A stretch of 35,059 nt of DNA from Exiguobacterium indicum HHS 31 (GTDB lineage: Bacteria; Bacillota; Bacilli; Exiguobacteriales; Exiguobacteriaceae): positions 1 through 35,059 of the forward strand of contig NZ_MPSZ01000014.1 in the NCBI RefSeq assembly GCF_001939065.1, in the 5' to 3' direction. Under the pieces are notes generated by a model. The model was not told the DNA's origin. It did not search any database and worked only from the letters and a program-made list of their open reading frames with translations. Shown here in pieces: positions 16,694 through 24,111 of the stretch (positions are counted from its first letter, which is position 1; the number at the start of each line of letters is the position of its first letter). The position numbers and the translations under genes were made by a program.

Positions 16694-17164
16694 TCAAGCT
16701 CCTTTTCGTACGTGTTGTACAGTCGTTGTTTTCCCGCCCAGTTGAAATAACAGCACGCCGCCACCAATCAATAGGACACCGAGCGCTTTCGTCCACGTAA
16801 ACGGAACGGTCTGTAAACCGAACCAACCGAGCGTATCCCACAGCAGTGCAAACAGGATTTGTGATACCATGACGATCGAAATCGCACGGCTCGGTCCGAG
16901 TTGTTGAACGCCTTGCGTCACACAGAGGACGACACCGACACCAATGATTCCGCTGAACCAAAACCAGGTTTGTGCCTCTTTTAGGGCAAACAGTTGTGAT
17001 CCTTCGACGATCAAACCAATCGTCAATGAAGCGAGAAACCCGAGTCCAAGGACTAGTGTCGTCGTCGCCCAAGCACCGACGTGTTCTTTGACTTTTGCGT
17101 TAAACGTATTTTGAATACAGACGAGCATGCCCCCACAAAGGGCAAGGATGATTCCCGTAACCAT
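16694..17164 (-). CDS. DUF606 (YdcZ-type) small DMT-family membrane protein, copy B
   Basis: The 156-residue protein has about five membrane helices and starts MVTGIILALCGGMLVCIQNTFNAKVKEHVG, the N-terminal pattern of DUF606/YdcZ in the drug/metabolite transporter superfamily. GPSRAISIVMVSQILFALLWDTLGWFG carries the family's central motif. It is about half the size of a normal EamA transporter, so it must pair, most likely with copy A encoded two genes upstream, which has the same fold. Substrate is unknown. Gaps of 12 bases to the Crp gene and 2 bases to the HAD gene show one operon. GGAGGTG precedes the ATG. Confidence 0.85.
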   Translation of the reverse strand: MVTGIILALCGGMLVCIQNTFNAKVKEHVGAWATTTLVLGLGFLASLTIGLIVEGSQLFALKEAQTWFWFSGIIGVGVVLCVTQGVQQLGPSRAISIVMVSQILFALLWDTLGWFGLQTVPFTWTKALGVLLIGGGVLLFQLGGKTTTVQHVRKGA

Positions 17165-17176
17165 GTCGCACCTCCT

Positions 17177-17839
17177 TCATTCGTAAATGCTTTCTCCGAC
17201 TCGTTCCATCAATCCGTCTCGATCAATGATCTCAATCGTATGCTGTGTTCGGCGAATCAACCCATCGTCGACGAACTGGCGTAAGACACGATTGACGTGA
17301 CGATAACTCGTCCCGATCAAATCTGCCGCATCGACGAGTTCCTTACTCGCAAAAGCATCCGTATTAGGTGTCATCGACAACAAATAACTGGCGAGCCGAA
17401 CTTCGACCGGGTACAACAGATTGAAGCTGAGCGTATGTGATTTCAATTCAAACTTTTTCGTGATCGTCTCGAGTAAAAATAATAGAAAGGCAGAATGATG
17501 GACACGTGCTTCTTCCAAATCCGGATAGGCAATGCGTAAGACAGTCACTGGTGTCACTGCCTCGACCGTGTTCATCAAATCAATCTTTCGAACGAACTCA
17601 ATATCGCCGACGAGATCAAACGGATGCTTGAAGGACAACACGAGACGTTTCCCCGTTGCCGACATATGCGTGATCTTTAATTTCCCTTCGACGAGCAGGT
17701 AGAGTTCATGCGCAACATCGCCTTGTCGGCATAAAGCCTCACCCGGTGCGAACGTTTGGATGTGCATCGCCTTGCGTAGCGATGCGTCAAAGACATGCGT
17801 TAACTGATAACGTTCCAAATAGCTCACAATGTCCGTCAC
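17177..17839 (-). CDS. Crp/Fnr-family transcriptional regulator
   Basis: The 220-residue protein has a cyclic-nucleotide-binding-type beta-roll: FAPGEALCRQGDVAHELYLLVEGKLKI at about 30-56, then PFDLVGDIEFV. A long dimer helix is followed by a winged HTH with LIGTSYRHVNRVLRQFVDDGLI near 175-198. The R-x-S nucleotide-phosphate signature of true CRP is absent, and no cluster of four cysteines for iron-sulfur is seen, so the ligand is unknown; the architecture resembles YeiL. It is encoded between two DUF606 genes, 12 bases from each. A perfect inverted repeat upstream of the operon is a candidate binding site and would mean autoregulation. Confidence 0.9.
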   Translation of the reverse strand: MTDIVSYLERYQLTHVFDASLRKAMHIQTFAPGEALCRQGDVAHELYLLVEGKLKITHMSATGKRLVLSFKHPFDLVGDIEFVRKIDLMNTVEAVTPVTVLRIAYPDLEEARVHHSAFLLFLLETITKKFELKSHTLSFNLLYPVEVRLASYLLSMTPNTDAFASKELVDAADLIGTSYRHVNRVLRQFVDDGLIRRTQHTIEIIDRDGLMERVGESIYE

Positions 17840-17851
17840 TTCTTCTCCTCC

Positions 17852-18277
17852 TTAGCTCTTTAAGATGAAGATGCCTGCGACCATCATCAAGATGCCGATG
17901 ATCTGCGGACCCCGCAGTCGACGTTTCATGACGCCGAACCAGCCTCTTCCGTCAATCCAGAGTGCCAGCGCTAATTGCGCCAATAAAAAGAGCGAAATCG
18001 TCAAAGTCACGCCCATCCGGTGGACAGCCGTCATGTTGCTGAATAATATGATCGCCGCAAAGGCACCTCCTGCCAGATAGAGCGGTTTGACACGTCGCAT
18101 CGCTGAAAAACTGCGATCCCGTAAGACGATCGCTAAGAGGATCGCAACGATGAACCCGGTCATCTGGGTGATCGTCGCCGCTTGCCACGTCCCGATTGTT
18201 TGACTAATCCGAGCATTAGCGACACTTTGAAGCGTTAAGAAAAAGCCACCAGCAATCGCAAATAAGACACCACGCAT
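17852..18277 (-). CDS. DUF606 (YdcZ-type) small DMT-family membrane protein, copy A
   Basis: The 141-residue protein has about five membrane helices. It starts MRGVLFAIAGGFFLTLQSVANARISQTIG and contains MGVTLTISLFLLAQLALALWIDGRGWFG, aligned in layout with copy B (16694-17164). I chose ATG 18277 because GAGAGGAG lies 8 bases upstream; two earlier in-frame ATGs at 18301 and 18283 lie before or against that site. Members of this family often occur as pairs, and a heterodimeric exporter is the simplest reading. First gene of the four-gene operon. Confidence 0.83.
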   Translation of the reverse strand: MRGVLFAIAGGFFLTLQSVANARISQTIGTWQAATITQMTGFIVAILLAIVLRDRSFSAMRRVKPLYLAGGAFAAIILFSNMTAVHRMGVTLTISLFLLAQLALALWIDGRGWFGVMKRRLRGPQIIGILMMVAGIFILKS

Positions 18278-18310
18278 GTGCATACTCCTCTCTTGTTCCA
18301 TGATACTTTC

Positions 18311-18353
18311 ATTTAACGAGAGTCCTTCTGATTTGAACAGGACATTTGTCCTG
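18311..18353 (-). promoter_or_regulatory. Candidate operator and promoter of the DUF606-Crp operon
   Basis: CAGGACA-TT-TGTCCTG (18338-18353) is a perfect 7+7 inverted repeat. A TTAAAT -10-like hexamer lies at 18316-18311, which puts the start near 18304 and the repeat centre near -41.5. That is the classic place for an activating Crp-family dimer that replaces a poor -35 box. The -35 region here is indeed a weak match to TTGACA. Confidence 0.5.
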
Positions 18354-18416
18354 AGATATTTAGAAGTTCAGACTTTATGTTGACTAAAAAGGATTTCATA
18401 CAAAGCCAAGTGTATC

Positions 18417-18455
18417 AAAAAAGCGATTCTTCTCAGCAAGAGAACAATCGCTTTT
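18417..18455 (-). terminator. Terminator of the PPK2 gene
   Basis: AAAAGCGATT (18419-18428) pairs with AATCGCTTTT (18446-18455). An inner GAGAA/TTCTC pairing extends the stem, and T-rich sequence follows on the minus strand. It lies 13 bases after the PPK2 stop. Confidence 0.85.
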
Positions 18456-18467
18456 GGTGTAAATGAT

Positions 18468-19322
18468 TTATGCTTCTTCTTCCAATCGTTTAATTGCTTC
18501 ATCTAGTTGTTCCTGATCCTCTTCCGACAACTTCGGATATTGCGGATCAATTTCTTTCAGGACCTCATTCATGACTTCAGTAACGATATAGCGCGAATAC
18601 CATTCGTCATCCGCCGGCAAGATATACCACGGTGCATACGATGTCGACGTCGCCGAGACGAGTTCAGCAAAAATCTCATGGTATTCGTCCCAGTGCTTGC
18701 GTTCTTCAATATCACTGAACGAGAATTCGAAGTTTTTCTTTGGATCCTTCAGACGAGTCAACAATCGTTGACGTTGCTCCTCTTTTGAGACGTGGAACAA
18801 AAACTTGACGACCCGGAAGCCGTTCTCGACGAGATAGCGTTCAAAGTCATTGATTTGGCGATAGCGCATTTGCCACACATCTCCGTCATCCGGCTTTTCT
18901 TCCTCCTCGAGCAAATCATGGATTCGTGGCGCAATGACTTCCTCATAATAGGAGCGGTTCAAGATGCCGACTTCGCCTTTTTCCGGTAGTCCTTCGTGGA
19001 TCCGCCATAGATAGTCATGTTTTTGCTCCGTATCCGACGGTTTTTTGACGGAAATCGTCCGGAGTCCTTGTGCGTTTAGGTTAGAAAAGATGTAGCTGAT
19101 CGCCTCATCCTTCCCCGCTGCATCAATCGCTTGCAGGATGACGAGGACGCCGTTCTTCTCTTCGGCATGCAAACGCCAGTGTAACTCTTGTAACGTCTCG
19201 ACACTTTTCGGAATTCGCTTCTCTCGCAATTCCGCTTCCGAAATCTCATGTTTTTCTGATGTCGGGTAATTCGAAAACGAGACTTGCTCGCCTTCCTTGA
19301 CACGATAGGATGACAGTTTCAT
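18468..19322 (-). CDS. Polyphosphate kinase 2 (PPK2) family phosphotransferase
   Basis: The 284-residue protein has the Walker A-type loop LQAIDAAGKDEAISYIF near 82-98 and the PPK2 signature WRIHEGLPEKGEVGILNRSYYEEVIAPRIH near 126-155. A lid-like helical region with basic residues (KEEQRQRLLTRLKDPKK) follows, then WYILPADDEWYSR. This set matches the polyphosphate:nucleotide phosphotransferase group (TIGR03709-like). These move phosphate between polyphosphate and AMP, ADP or GDP in the cytoplasm; direction and nucleotide cannot be told here. Length is normal. AAAGGAGGAG precedes the ATG. A good sigma-B-type promoter lies just upstream, which would fit a stress-induced energy gene. Confidence 0.93.
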   Translation of the reverse strand: MKLSSYRVKEGEQVSFSNYPTSEKHEISEAELREKRIPKSVETLQELHWRLHAEEKNGVLVILQAIDAAGKDEAISYIFSNLNAQGLRTISVKKPSDTEQKHDYLWRIHEGLPEKGEVGILNRSYYEEVIAPRIHDLLEEEEKPDDGDVWQMRYRQINDFERYLVENGFRVVKFLFHVSKEEQRQRLLTRLKDPKKNFEFSFSDIEERKHWDEYHEIFAELVSATSTSYAPWYILPADDEWYSRYIVTEVMNEVLKEIDPQYPKLSEEDQEQLDEAIKRLEEEA

Positions 19323-19358
19323 GGTAGGGCTCCTCCTTTAATTGCTTCTAAAGGGGGT

Positions 19359-19384
19359 TTACCCTACTCGTTCATCCCAAAAAC
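19359..19384 (-). promoter_or_regulatory. Candidate sigma-B promoter of the PPK2 gene
   Basis: On the minus strand GTTTTT (19384-19379), a 14-base spacer and GGGTAA (19364-19359) match the sigma-B consensus GTTTAA-N12-15-GGGTAT at 4 and 5 of 6 positions. It lies 37 bases upstream of the start codon. Confidence 0.5.
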
Positions 19385-19396
19385 GTTCAGATGAAC

Positions 19397-20251
19397 TTAT
19401 CTTTTCAAAAGCAGACGGACTCCCTCTTCTAGCGTCGTCACAGGACGACCGAGTAATGCTTTAAAATCAGTACTTTCTACTGCCAGAGTTCCGGCTGCGA
19501 TATCTGCCTGGATACCCGTCAGCATTGGAATCAAGAAGTCAGGTAAGCCAGCTGCTTGCATCCGCTCGCCATAGGTCGCGCCATCTACTTCATCTACAGC
19601 GACCGATCGGTTAAGCACTGTTCCGACTGCAGTCGCGAGTTCTGCTTGTGTATGCAATGGTCCAGAGAGTTCATAGATTGCTTTTGGATGTTCAAGCGTC
19701 AGCCCCGTCGCAATCGCCAACGCATACTCATCTTGTAACGCCCATCCGACTTTGCCTTCACCTGCTGCCGTTAACCAGTCTGCGCCTTGTGAAACGGCAT
19801 CAATCGTTCCGAGTTCATTTTCGAGATACCAGTTGTTGCGGAAAAAGACATACGGGATACCTGTCGCTTGAATCGCTTCTTCTGTGACCCGATGTGTTCG
19901 CGCAAGTCCGTTCGTGCTATGTGCCGCATTAGCGATGCTCGTATAGCCGATCAGCTTGACGCCTGCCGCTTGTGCTGCCGTGACAGCGGCTTGGTGTTGC
20001 CGGATCCGTGTTGCTTCTTCACCGTCCGTCGAGATGATTAGCAGACGATCGATGCCTTGAAACGCGTGTCCGAGTGTTTCCGGCTGATCGAAATCACCAT
20101 GCCGGACGTCGATTCCTTGCGCTGCAAGCGACGCTGCTTTTTCAACGTCACGGACACTAACCGCTACATGTTCGTCGCCGACTTGATCACTGAGATGTTG
20201 CACGATCCGCGCACCTAATTTTCCGGTTGCTCCTGTAATTAACCATTTCAT
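19397..20251 (-). CDS. NmrA/QorB-type NAD(P)H:quinone oxidoreductase
   Basis: The 284-residue protein begins MKWLITGATGKLGARIVQHL, a Rossmann fold with GATGKLG as dinucleotide loop. AVSVRDVEKAASLAAQGIDVRHGDFDQPETL matches the QorB (YtfG) pattern, as do FFRNNWYLEN and the C-terminal DFLIPMLTGIQADIAAGTL. Such enzymes reduce quinones, or in some relatives sense NADPH. I chose ATG 20251, with AAAGGAG upstream; the frame to 20290 adds an unlikely tail with no ribosome binding site. It is divergent from an HxlR regulator 122 bases away, the same arrangement as E. coli ytfG-ytfH, so that regulator probably controls it. Confidence 0.87.
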   Translation of the reverse strand: MKWLITGATGKLGARIVQHLSDQVGDEHVAVSVRDVEKAASLAAQGIDVRHGDFDQPETLGHAFQGIDRLLIISTDGEEATRIRQHQAAVTAAQAAGVKLIGYTSIANAAHSTNGLARTHRVTEEAIQATGIPYVFFRNNWYLENELGTIDAVSQGADWLTAAGEGKVGWALQDEYALAIATGLTLEHPKAIYELSGPLHTQAELATAVGTVLNRSVAVDEVDGATYGERMQAAGLPDFLIPMLTGIQADIAAGTLAVESTDFKALLGRPVTTLEEGVRLLLKR

Positions 20252-20373
20252 GATGAAACCACTCCTTTGAAGTTTGATGTTGTTCTTCATGATACGCCAG
20301 GTGATACACTAAAAAAAGTAGGCACTTATCTGAAACTAGGTCCCTCAAAACGAACCAATGGGAGAGGATGAAC

Positions 20374-20706
20374 GTGGCTGTATTCGATTCAACGACTAAT
20401 CAACGGACAGCTTGTCCAGTCACTCGGGTCCAACAGATGGTCGCTGGCAAATGGAAGATCATCTTGCTCTGGCACCTGACACACGGGACGCATCGTTTTC
20501 ATGAACTGCAACAATTAACAGGCATCTCTAAAGGAACATTAACGCGTCAGCTTCGCGAGCTCGAGGCGGACGGTTTGGTTCAACGACACGTCTTTGGCGA
20601 AGTTCCTCCTCGCGTTGAATATTCCCTGACGGATGCCGGACATAGTTTTTTACCGATTCTTGACCAAATGGCAGCTTGGAGTGAGCAACACTTCCAGGGG
20701 GAATGA
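20374..20706 (+). CDS. HxlR-family winged-helix transcriptional regulator (QorR-like)
   Basis: The 110-residue protein starts from GTG 20374, 6 bases after GGGAGAGG; the ATG at 20368 directly abuts that site and is less likely. TACPVTRVQQMVAGKWKIILLWHL near residues 13-36 carries the family's conserved N-terminal cysteine. The HTH is FHELQQLTGISKGTLTRQLRELEADGLV, followed by a wing with VPPRVEYSLTDAG. QorR/YodB relatives use the cysteine to sense quinones, diamide or aldehydes and repress a divergent reductase. Here the divergent QorB-like gene is the obvious target. Redox sensing is inferred from the cysteine and neighbour. Confidence 0.88.
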   Translation: MAVFDSTTNQRTACPVTRVQQMVAGKWKIILLWHLTHGTHRFHELQQLTGISKGTLTRQLRELEADGLVQRHVFGEVPPRVEYSLTDAGHSFLPILDQMAAWSEQHFQGE

Positions 20707-20723
20707 TCGTGAGTAACAAAAAA

Positions 20724-20761
20724 ACATGCGCTTCTTCTCGATTCAGAAAAGAAGTGCATGT
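20724..20761 (-). terminator. Terminator of the renalase-like oxidoreductase gene
   Basis: Thirteen-base arms (20724-20736 and 20749-20761) pair with one mismatch, followed on the minus strand by seven T. It also separates the convergent HxlR gene, for which it has only a weak T-tract. Confidence 0.88.
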
Positions 20762-20767
20762 TGTCGT

Positions 20768-21760
20768 TCATTCCGTCGCTGTCACCGTCTGACGTAAGTG
20801 GGTATCAATCGCCTCTGCGACGCGTAATCCGGAGATGACAGCACTCTCGACGCGCGTCCGCCCTGACGCATCATCGGCTTCAAGGAACGCATCCCCGGCA
20901 AGCCAAAGCGGATGTGCCGCTAGTTTCAAATGCGGTGTCCGGTAAACCGCACGTGCCTGAGCGTAACGCCAACGTTTGAGCTGACGCGAAACAATCGTCA
21001 CCGGTCCGAGTTGCTGTTGTAACAGCCGCTCGACTTCAGCGAGTGTCTCTTCTTCCGGACGCTCGTACCAGTCTTCACTGAAGCGGGCTGTCATATAGAC
21101 GCTCAAGAGTGTCGTCTTCGAAATCTGCTTTTCGGCATTATTGACGAGTTTTAACATCCCATCGACAAGTTGTTCGTCTTGTAGGCCGACTTCTCCGATC
21201 GTCAGTCGCTCTTTGATTTCAAACAGACCCACGAATGTCGGCTCGAACGTCACTTGGCGTAACTGCTCATGATCGTCATCTCCAAGCGCCAGATCAGAAG
21301 ACTGCAACAGTTCATATGCTTGCGGCACAGGCGCCGTCACGAGTAACGCATCATACGTACCTTGATGATCCGTCGCTTGTGTGACGAGTTCATCCTCTGT
21401 TGCCGTAATATGCGTGACCTGCTCATTCAACTGAACGGGAATCCCTCGACCAATCGCTTGTACGAGTTGATTCATACCGTTCGTTGCGACATAGCGTGGA
21501 AAATCCGTTCCGAACCACTTACGAACCCATCCCTTCTCAAGCCATTCGTCGACTTCGCGTCCTAACTCTTCCGTCCGAACCGTGAAGAAGACGGCACCAT
21601 GATCCGCTGTTCCTTCATCAATCCGACGAGTTGCCATTCGCCCCCCGACGCTCTGGCTTTTTTCGATGATTTCAACAGCATGTCCTGCTGCCTGCAATTG
21701 ACGTGCCGCAAAGATTCCGGCGAGTCCACCACCGATGATTCCGATTCGTTTCCCTGTCAT
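20768..21760 (-). CDS. FAD-dependent oxidoreductase, renalase/amine oxidase-like
   Basis: The 330-residue protein starts with the FAD-binding Rossmann motif IGIIGGGLAGIFAARQLQAAGH (GxGxxG type) ending in E33-K. It then has VGGRMATRR, which contacts the flavin, and DHGAVFFTVRTEEL. The C-terminus has PLWLAGDAFLEADDASGRTRVESAVISG, the second FAD contact. This order is that of the renalase-like group of flavin amine oxidases, which in bacteria oxidise misfolded dihydronicotinamide isomers; related proteins are annotated only as NAD(P)-binding. The substrate is not certain. The ATG has only a GGGGGAAGCGAG site upstream. TATACT upstream (near 21798) could be a -10 box but lacks a clear -35. Confidence 0.82.
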   Translation of the reverse strand: MTGKRIGIIGGGLAGIFAARQLQAAGHAVEIIEKSQSVGGRMATRRIDEGTADHGAVFFTVRTEELGREVDEWLEKGWVRKWFGTDFPRYVATNGMNQLVQAIGRGIPVQLNEQVTHITATEDELVTQATDHQGTYDALLVTAPVPQAYELLQSSDLALGDDDHEQLRQVTFEPTFVGLFEIKERLTIGEVGLQDEQLVDGMLKLVNNAEKQISKTTLLSVYMTARFSEDWYERPEEETLAEVERLLQQQLGPVTIVSRQLKRWRYAQARAVYRTPHLKLAAHPLWLAGDAFLEADDASGRTRVESAVISGLRVAEAIDTHLRQTVTATE

Positions 21761-21824
21761 CTCGCTTCCCCCTCATATTCCTCATTTCCCTAAGTATAGA
21801 GGTTTCTTCCAAGACATGGGTGAA

Positions 21825-22718
21825 TCAATACCCGTCCGATATGCTCGTCGTCTGTAATTCCTGATCGATGAGCATGATGTTCTCCTCAAAGAACGCCCGG
21901 TGCTCTTCTAGTCCACGTTTGATGCACCACCCAACGGCCGTGAGTGCTTCCCACAAACGATAGTATGCTAGATACGTCTCGATCGGCACGTCTGGGTGTA
22001 ACATCGCGTATCCTTCTTGAAATGCCGTGACGTAAATGGAACCGAACGTATTGAGATTACGGACGATCTTCTTGAAGTCCATCTCGACGGCCCCGTAGCG
22101 GGTCGTCTCGAAATCGATCACCCCTGTGACTTGATCACCTACCGTCAGTAAATTTGCTAGGCGGAAGTCACAATGTGTGGCAACGGGACGTGAAGGCTCC
22201 GGTAACGACTGTTCTCGTCTGACTAACTCTGTTTGGATGTTCTCTAAAAAAACCGGATCGAGTTCGGTCGTGATGAACGGCATGAATCCATCGAGTTTTT
22301 CATTCCGGAAGCGTCGCCAGTCCTGAACCGGATAGGCATAAAATCCATCTTCCGTATACTCGCCGTAAGCTTCTCCTGTACACGTATGCAGCATTGCGAG
22401 CGTTCGACCAATTTCGTACGCCAATTTTTTAGTCATCGTGATCGGTGCCTGTCCCGGTAAGGCAGCAAGTACGAACGCCCCTGTCGTCTGCCCGGGAGCT
22501 GCTTCAGCTAAGATGTGCGGCACGGGTACAAATCGTTCTAGTGCATGAATCCAACCATGTTCCCGGTACCACTTTTCAGCCGTATAAGGGCGCTTTAAGA
22601 AAACGACCTGACCATCCGTTAGGACGAGACGATCGACTTCAGAACTATACGATTCGTCGACAGTCGCGCATGCTGCGACGTCAAGTTGAAAATGTTCAAT
22701 CCATTCGTCTCGCGTCAT
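21825..22718 (-). CDS. APH-type phosphotransferase family protein
   Basis: The 297-residue protein has a kinase-like fold with the APH catalytic loop THCDFRLANL (H182, D184, N189) and the metal-binding VIDFETTRYG (D202). The usual HGD is HCD here, and the DFG/D position is DFE. The N-terminal lobe has VVFLKRPYTAEKWYREHGWIHAL with a likely ATP-binding Lys at 42. Such proteins phosphorylate aminoglycosides, macrolides, choline, homoserine or other small molecules; nothing points to one substrate, and an antibiotic resistance role should not be assumed. Its ATG overlaps the previous stop as ATGA, so it is translationally coupled with the acetyltransferase upstream. Confidence 0.83.
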   Translation of the reverse strand: MTRDEWIEHFQLDVAACATVDESYSSEVDRLVLTDGQVVFLKRPYTAEKWYREHGWIHALERFVPVPHILAEAAPGQTTGAFVLAALPGQAPITMTKKLAYEIGRTLAMLHTCTGEAYGEYTEDGFYAYPVQDWRRFRNEKLDGFMPFITTELDPVFLENIQTELVRREQSLPEPSRPVATHCDFRLANLLTVGDQVTGVIDFETTRYGAVEMDFKKIVRNLNTFGSIYVTAFQEGYAMLHPDVPIETYLAYYRLWEALTAVGWCIKRGLEEHRAFFEENIMLIDQELQTTSISDGY

Positions 22719-23197
22719 TCCGTCGTTCCCACTATTTTCTGTAGCGTTTCACCTGGTAGACCGTCAATCGGTCCAACATAGGTCGATTCAAAACCTAATC
22801 CGATCAAAATACGGCGCGACGCTTCATGCGCTGGATCAATCGTCGCTGTGACGACCTGTAGCTCTTCTTCTGTCGCCAACTGTAAGAGACGCTCTGCAAT
22901 TGCTGTGCCGTATCCACGTCCCCACTGATCGGGTAACAGCATGTAACCGAGCTCTGCTTCAAACGGTTGCGTTTGACTTCGGGTCATGTGCCCGATTCCA
23001 ATCCATGTCTCTTCGGTATAAATCAGATACGATCCGAGTCGGTCGTGCTGCTGTTGTTCAAGAATTCGGTCAAAGCGTTGTTTCGTTTCCGTATCTGTTA
23101 ATGCCTGTTCCGTGATGTAACGCATGACACGTTCATCTTGGACGAGCGTCGCGTAGCGATCGTAATCGGATGCTGTTATTTTTCGTAATTCAATCAT
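22715..23197 (-). CDS. GNAT acetyltransferase, RimJ/RimL type
   Basis: The 160-residue protein starts MIELRKITASDYDRYATLVQDERVMRYITE, an arrangement common to RimJ/RimL-like acetyltransferases. The acetyl-CoA loop is LPDQWGRGYGTAIAERLLQLA (Q/W-G-R-G-Y-G). HEASRRILIGLGFE follows near the C-terminus. The start was set at ATG 23197 (AGAGGAG upstream), and the open frame to 23275 is rejected because it runs into the isochorismatase gene. Middle gene of a three-gene operon, 13 bases after the isochorismatase-like gene and overlapping the kinase-like gene by ATGA. Confidence 0.87.
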   Translation of the reverse strand: MIELRKITASDYDRYATLVQDERVMRYITEQALTDTETKQRFDRILEQQQHDRLGSYLIYTEETWIGIGHMTRSQTQPFEAELGYMLLPDQWGRGYGTAIAERLLQLATEEELQVVTATIDPAHEASRRILIGLGFESTYVGPIDGLPGETLQKIVGTTE

Positions 23198-23210
23198 CTT
23201 ATTCTCCTCT

Positions 23211-23771
23211 TCATGTCCGGTAGTCATTGTGGGTTGGGGTGAAGACATCTTCCGTCGACGGACGAACAATCGCAAAGTGTTCGACGTTATAATGACCGTG
23301 CAAGACTTGATTATGGTGAGCGATCATTTGCTCCGGCGTCAGGACATCGGAGCCGTTCGTCGTATGCCCGTCGGCGACGAGTGTGACATCAAAGCCATGC
23401 ACCGTCGCACTGCGCACCGCGGTATCGATGCAGTGTTCCGTCTTACAGCCTAAGACGATCAGATGTTCAATCGATGCTTGGCGTAGATAATCAAGCAAGG
23501 GGGTGCCATGAAACGAATTCGTCGCCGCTTTATCGAACGTGACACTGGACGTTGGAACGGGAATCGAGTCATGGACTGCAAACCCAGGTCCTGTTCCGCC
23601 AGCGACGTCCAAATCCCGAATGAAAACGACCGGAACGTTTCGTTCGTCTGCTTCAAGTACGACCGCTTCGATGACATGCGCGACTTGCTCTTTTAAGTAT
23701 ACCGGACGTTCTTCCGTGTTCCCGTCGACGAGTTCCTGTTGAAAATCAATCACTAGGACTGCTTGTTTCAT
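23211..23771 (-). CDS. Isochorismatase/cysteine hydrolase family protein
   Basis: The 186-residue protein begins MKQAVLVIDFQQELVDG, where D9 is the likely catalytic Asp. A central Lys lies in SSVTFDKAATNSFHGTPL, and the nucleophilic Cys lies in HLIVLGCKTEHCIDTAVRSA. This is the Asp-Lys-Cys triad of the family, which hydrolyses amides or vinyl ethers such as nicotinamide, N-carbamoyl compounds or isochorismate. I chose ATG 23771, 9 bases after AAGGAGG; the ATG two codons earlier is closer to that site, and the frame to 23849 has none. First gene of the operon with an acetyltransferase and an APH-type kinase. True isochorismatase activity is unlikely without a siderophore locus nearby. Confidence 0.88.
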   Translation of the reverse strand: MKQAVLVIDFQQELVDGNTEERPVYLKEQVAHVIEAVVLEADERNVPVVFIRDLDVAGGTGPGFAVHDSIPVPTSSVTFDKAATNSFHGTPLLDYLRQASIEHLIVLGCKTEHCIDTAVRSATVHGFDVTLVADGHTTNGSDVLTPEQMIAHHNQVLHGHYNVEHFAIVRPSTEDVFTPTHNDYRT

Positions 23772-23900
23772 CGTCATGTTCCTCCTTGTAAAATCGACTG
23801 CTTGTTTCCTTCCCGTTCTTCTGAATGATTTCCTGCTCCTGACAGACACGAAACTTTTTAGCTGTTGGATTCGTTAAGGAGAAGGAAAGGATGTGTCTGG

Positions 23901-24074
23901 ATGATTTGGTTTGGCGTCATCTTCTTATGTGTGCTTCTCGTCAATCTGACACTGGAGAAGCTGATCATGAACCGGACTATGACAGGTCGTTGGTTCGTCC
24001 GCAACTTACTCATTTGTCTCGGGATCACTCTCTTATTATTCGGGATCGAACGTTATGTCCTATCCGGTCTATAA
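23901..24074 (+). CDS. Small two-helix membrane protein of unknown function
   Basis: The 57-residue protein has two hydrophobic segments (about 3-18 and 34-50) joined by a basic loop with TMTGRWFVRN. I do not recognise the family. The ATG at 23901 lies 9 bases after AAGGA, and a longer frame from TTG 23865 has no such site. The frame is followed directly by a strong terminator, which supports it being a real transcription unit. It stands alone, divergent from the isochorismatase operon. An ECF-like sequence upstream (CGAAAC-N17-CGTT, 23849-23875) is a weak promoter candidate that would link it to envelope stress. Confidence 0.65.
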   Translation: MIWFGVIFLCVLLVNLTLEKLIMNRTMTGRWFVRNLLICLGITLLLFGIERYVLSGL

Positions 24075-24109
24075 AAAAGCAGATAGCGATTTTCGCTATC
24101 TGCTTTTTT
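24073..24109. terminator. Bidirectional terminator
   Basis: Perfect 17-base arms (24073-24089 and 24093-24109) with a TTT loop and A/T-rich ends. It lies between the convergent 57-residue membrane protein and SDR genes and can terminate both. Confidence 0.95.
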
Positions 24110-24111
24110 AG

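Noticed and set aside
16692..17072. N-terminal extension of the HAD phosphatase frame
   Set aside because: It covers the DUF606-B gene in another frame and lacks a ribosome binding site; MFYTTVLFDIDHT after AAGGAGC is a proper HAD start.
19379..19393. GTTCA-TC-TGAAC repeat before PPK2 as a terminator of the quinone reductase gene
   Set aside because: Arms of 5 bases with a 2-base centre cannot form a stable hairpin.
21825..22718. Calling the APH-type protein an aminoglycoside resistance gene
   Set aside because: The family is broad and the catalytic loop is atypical; nothing in the context points to antibiotics.
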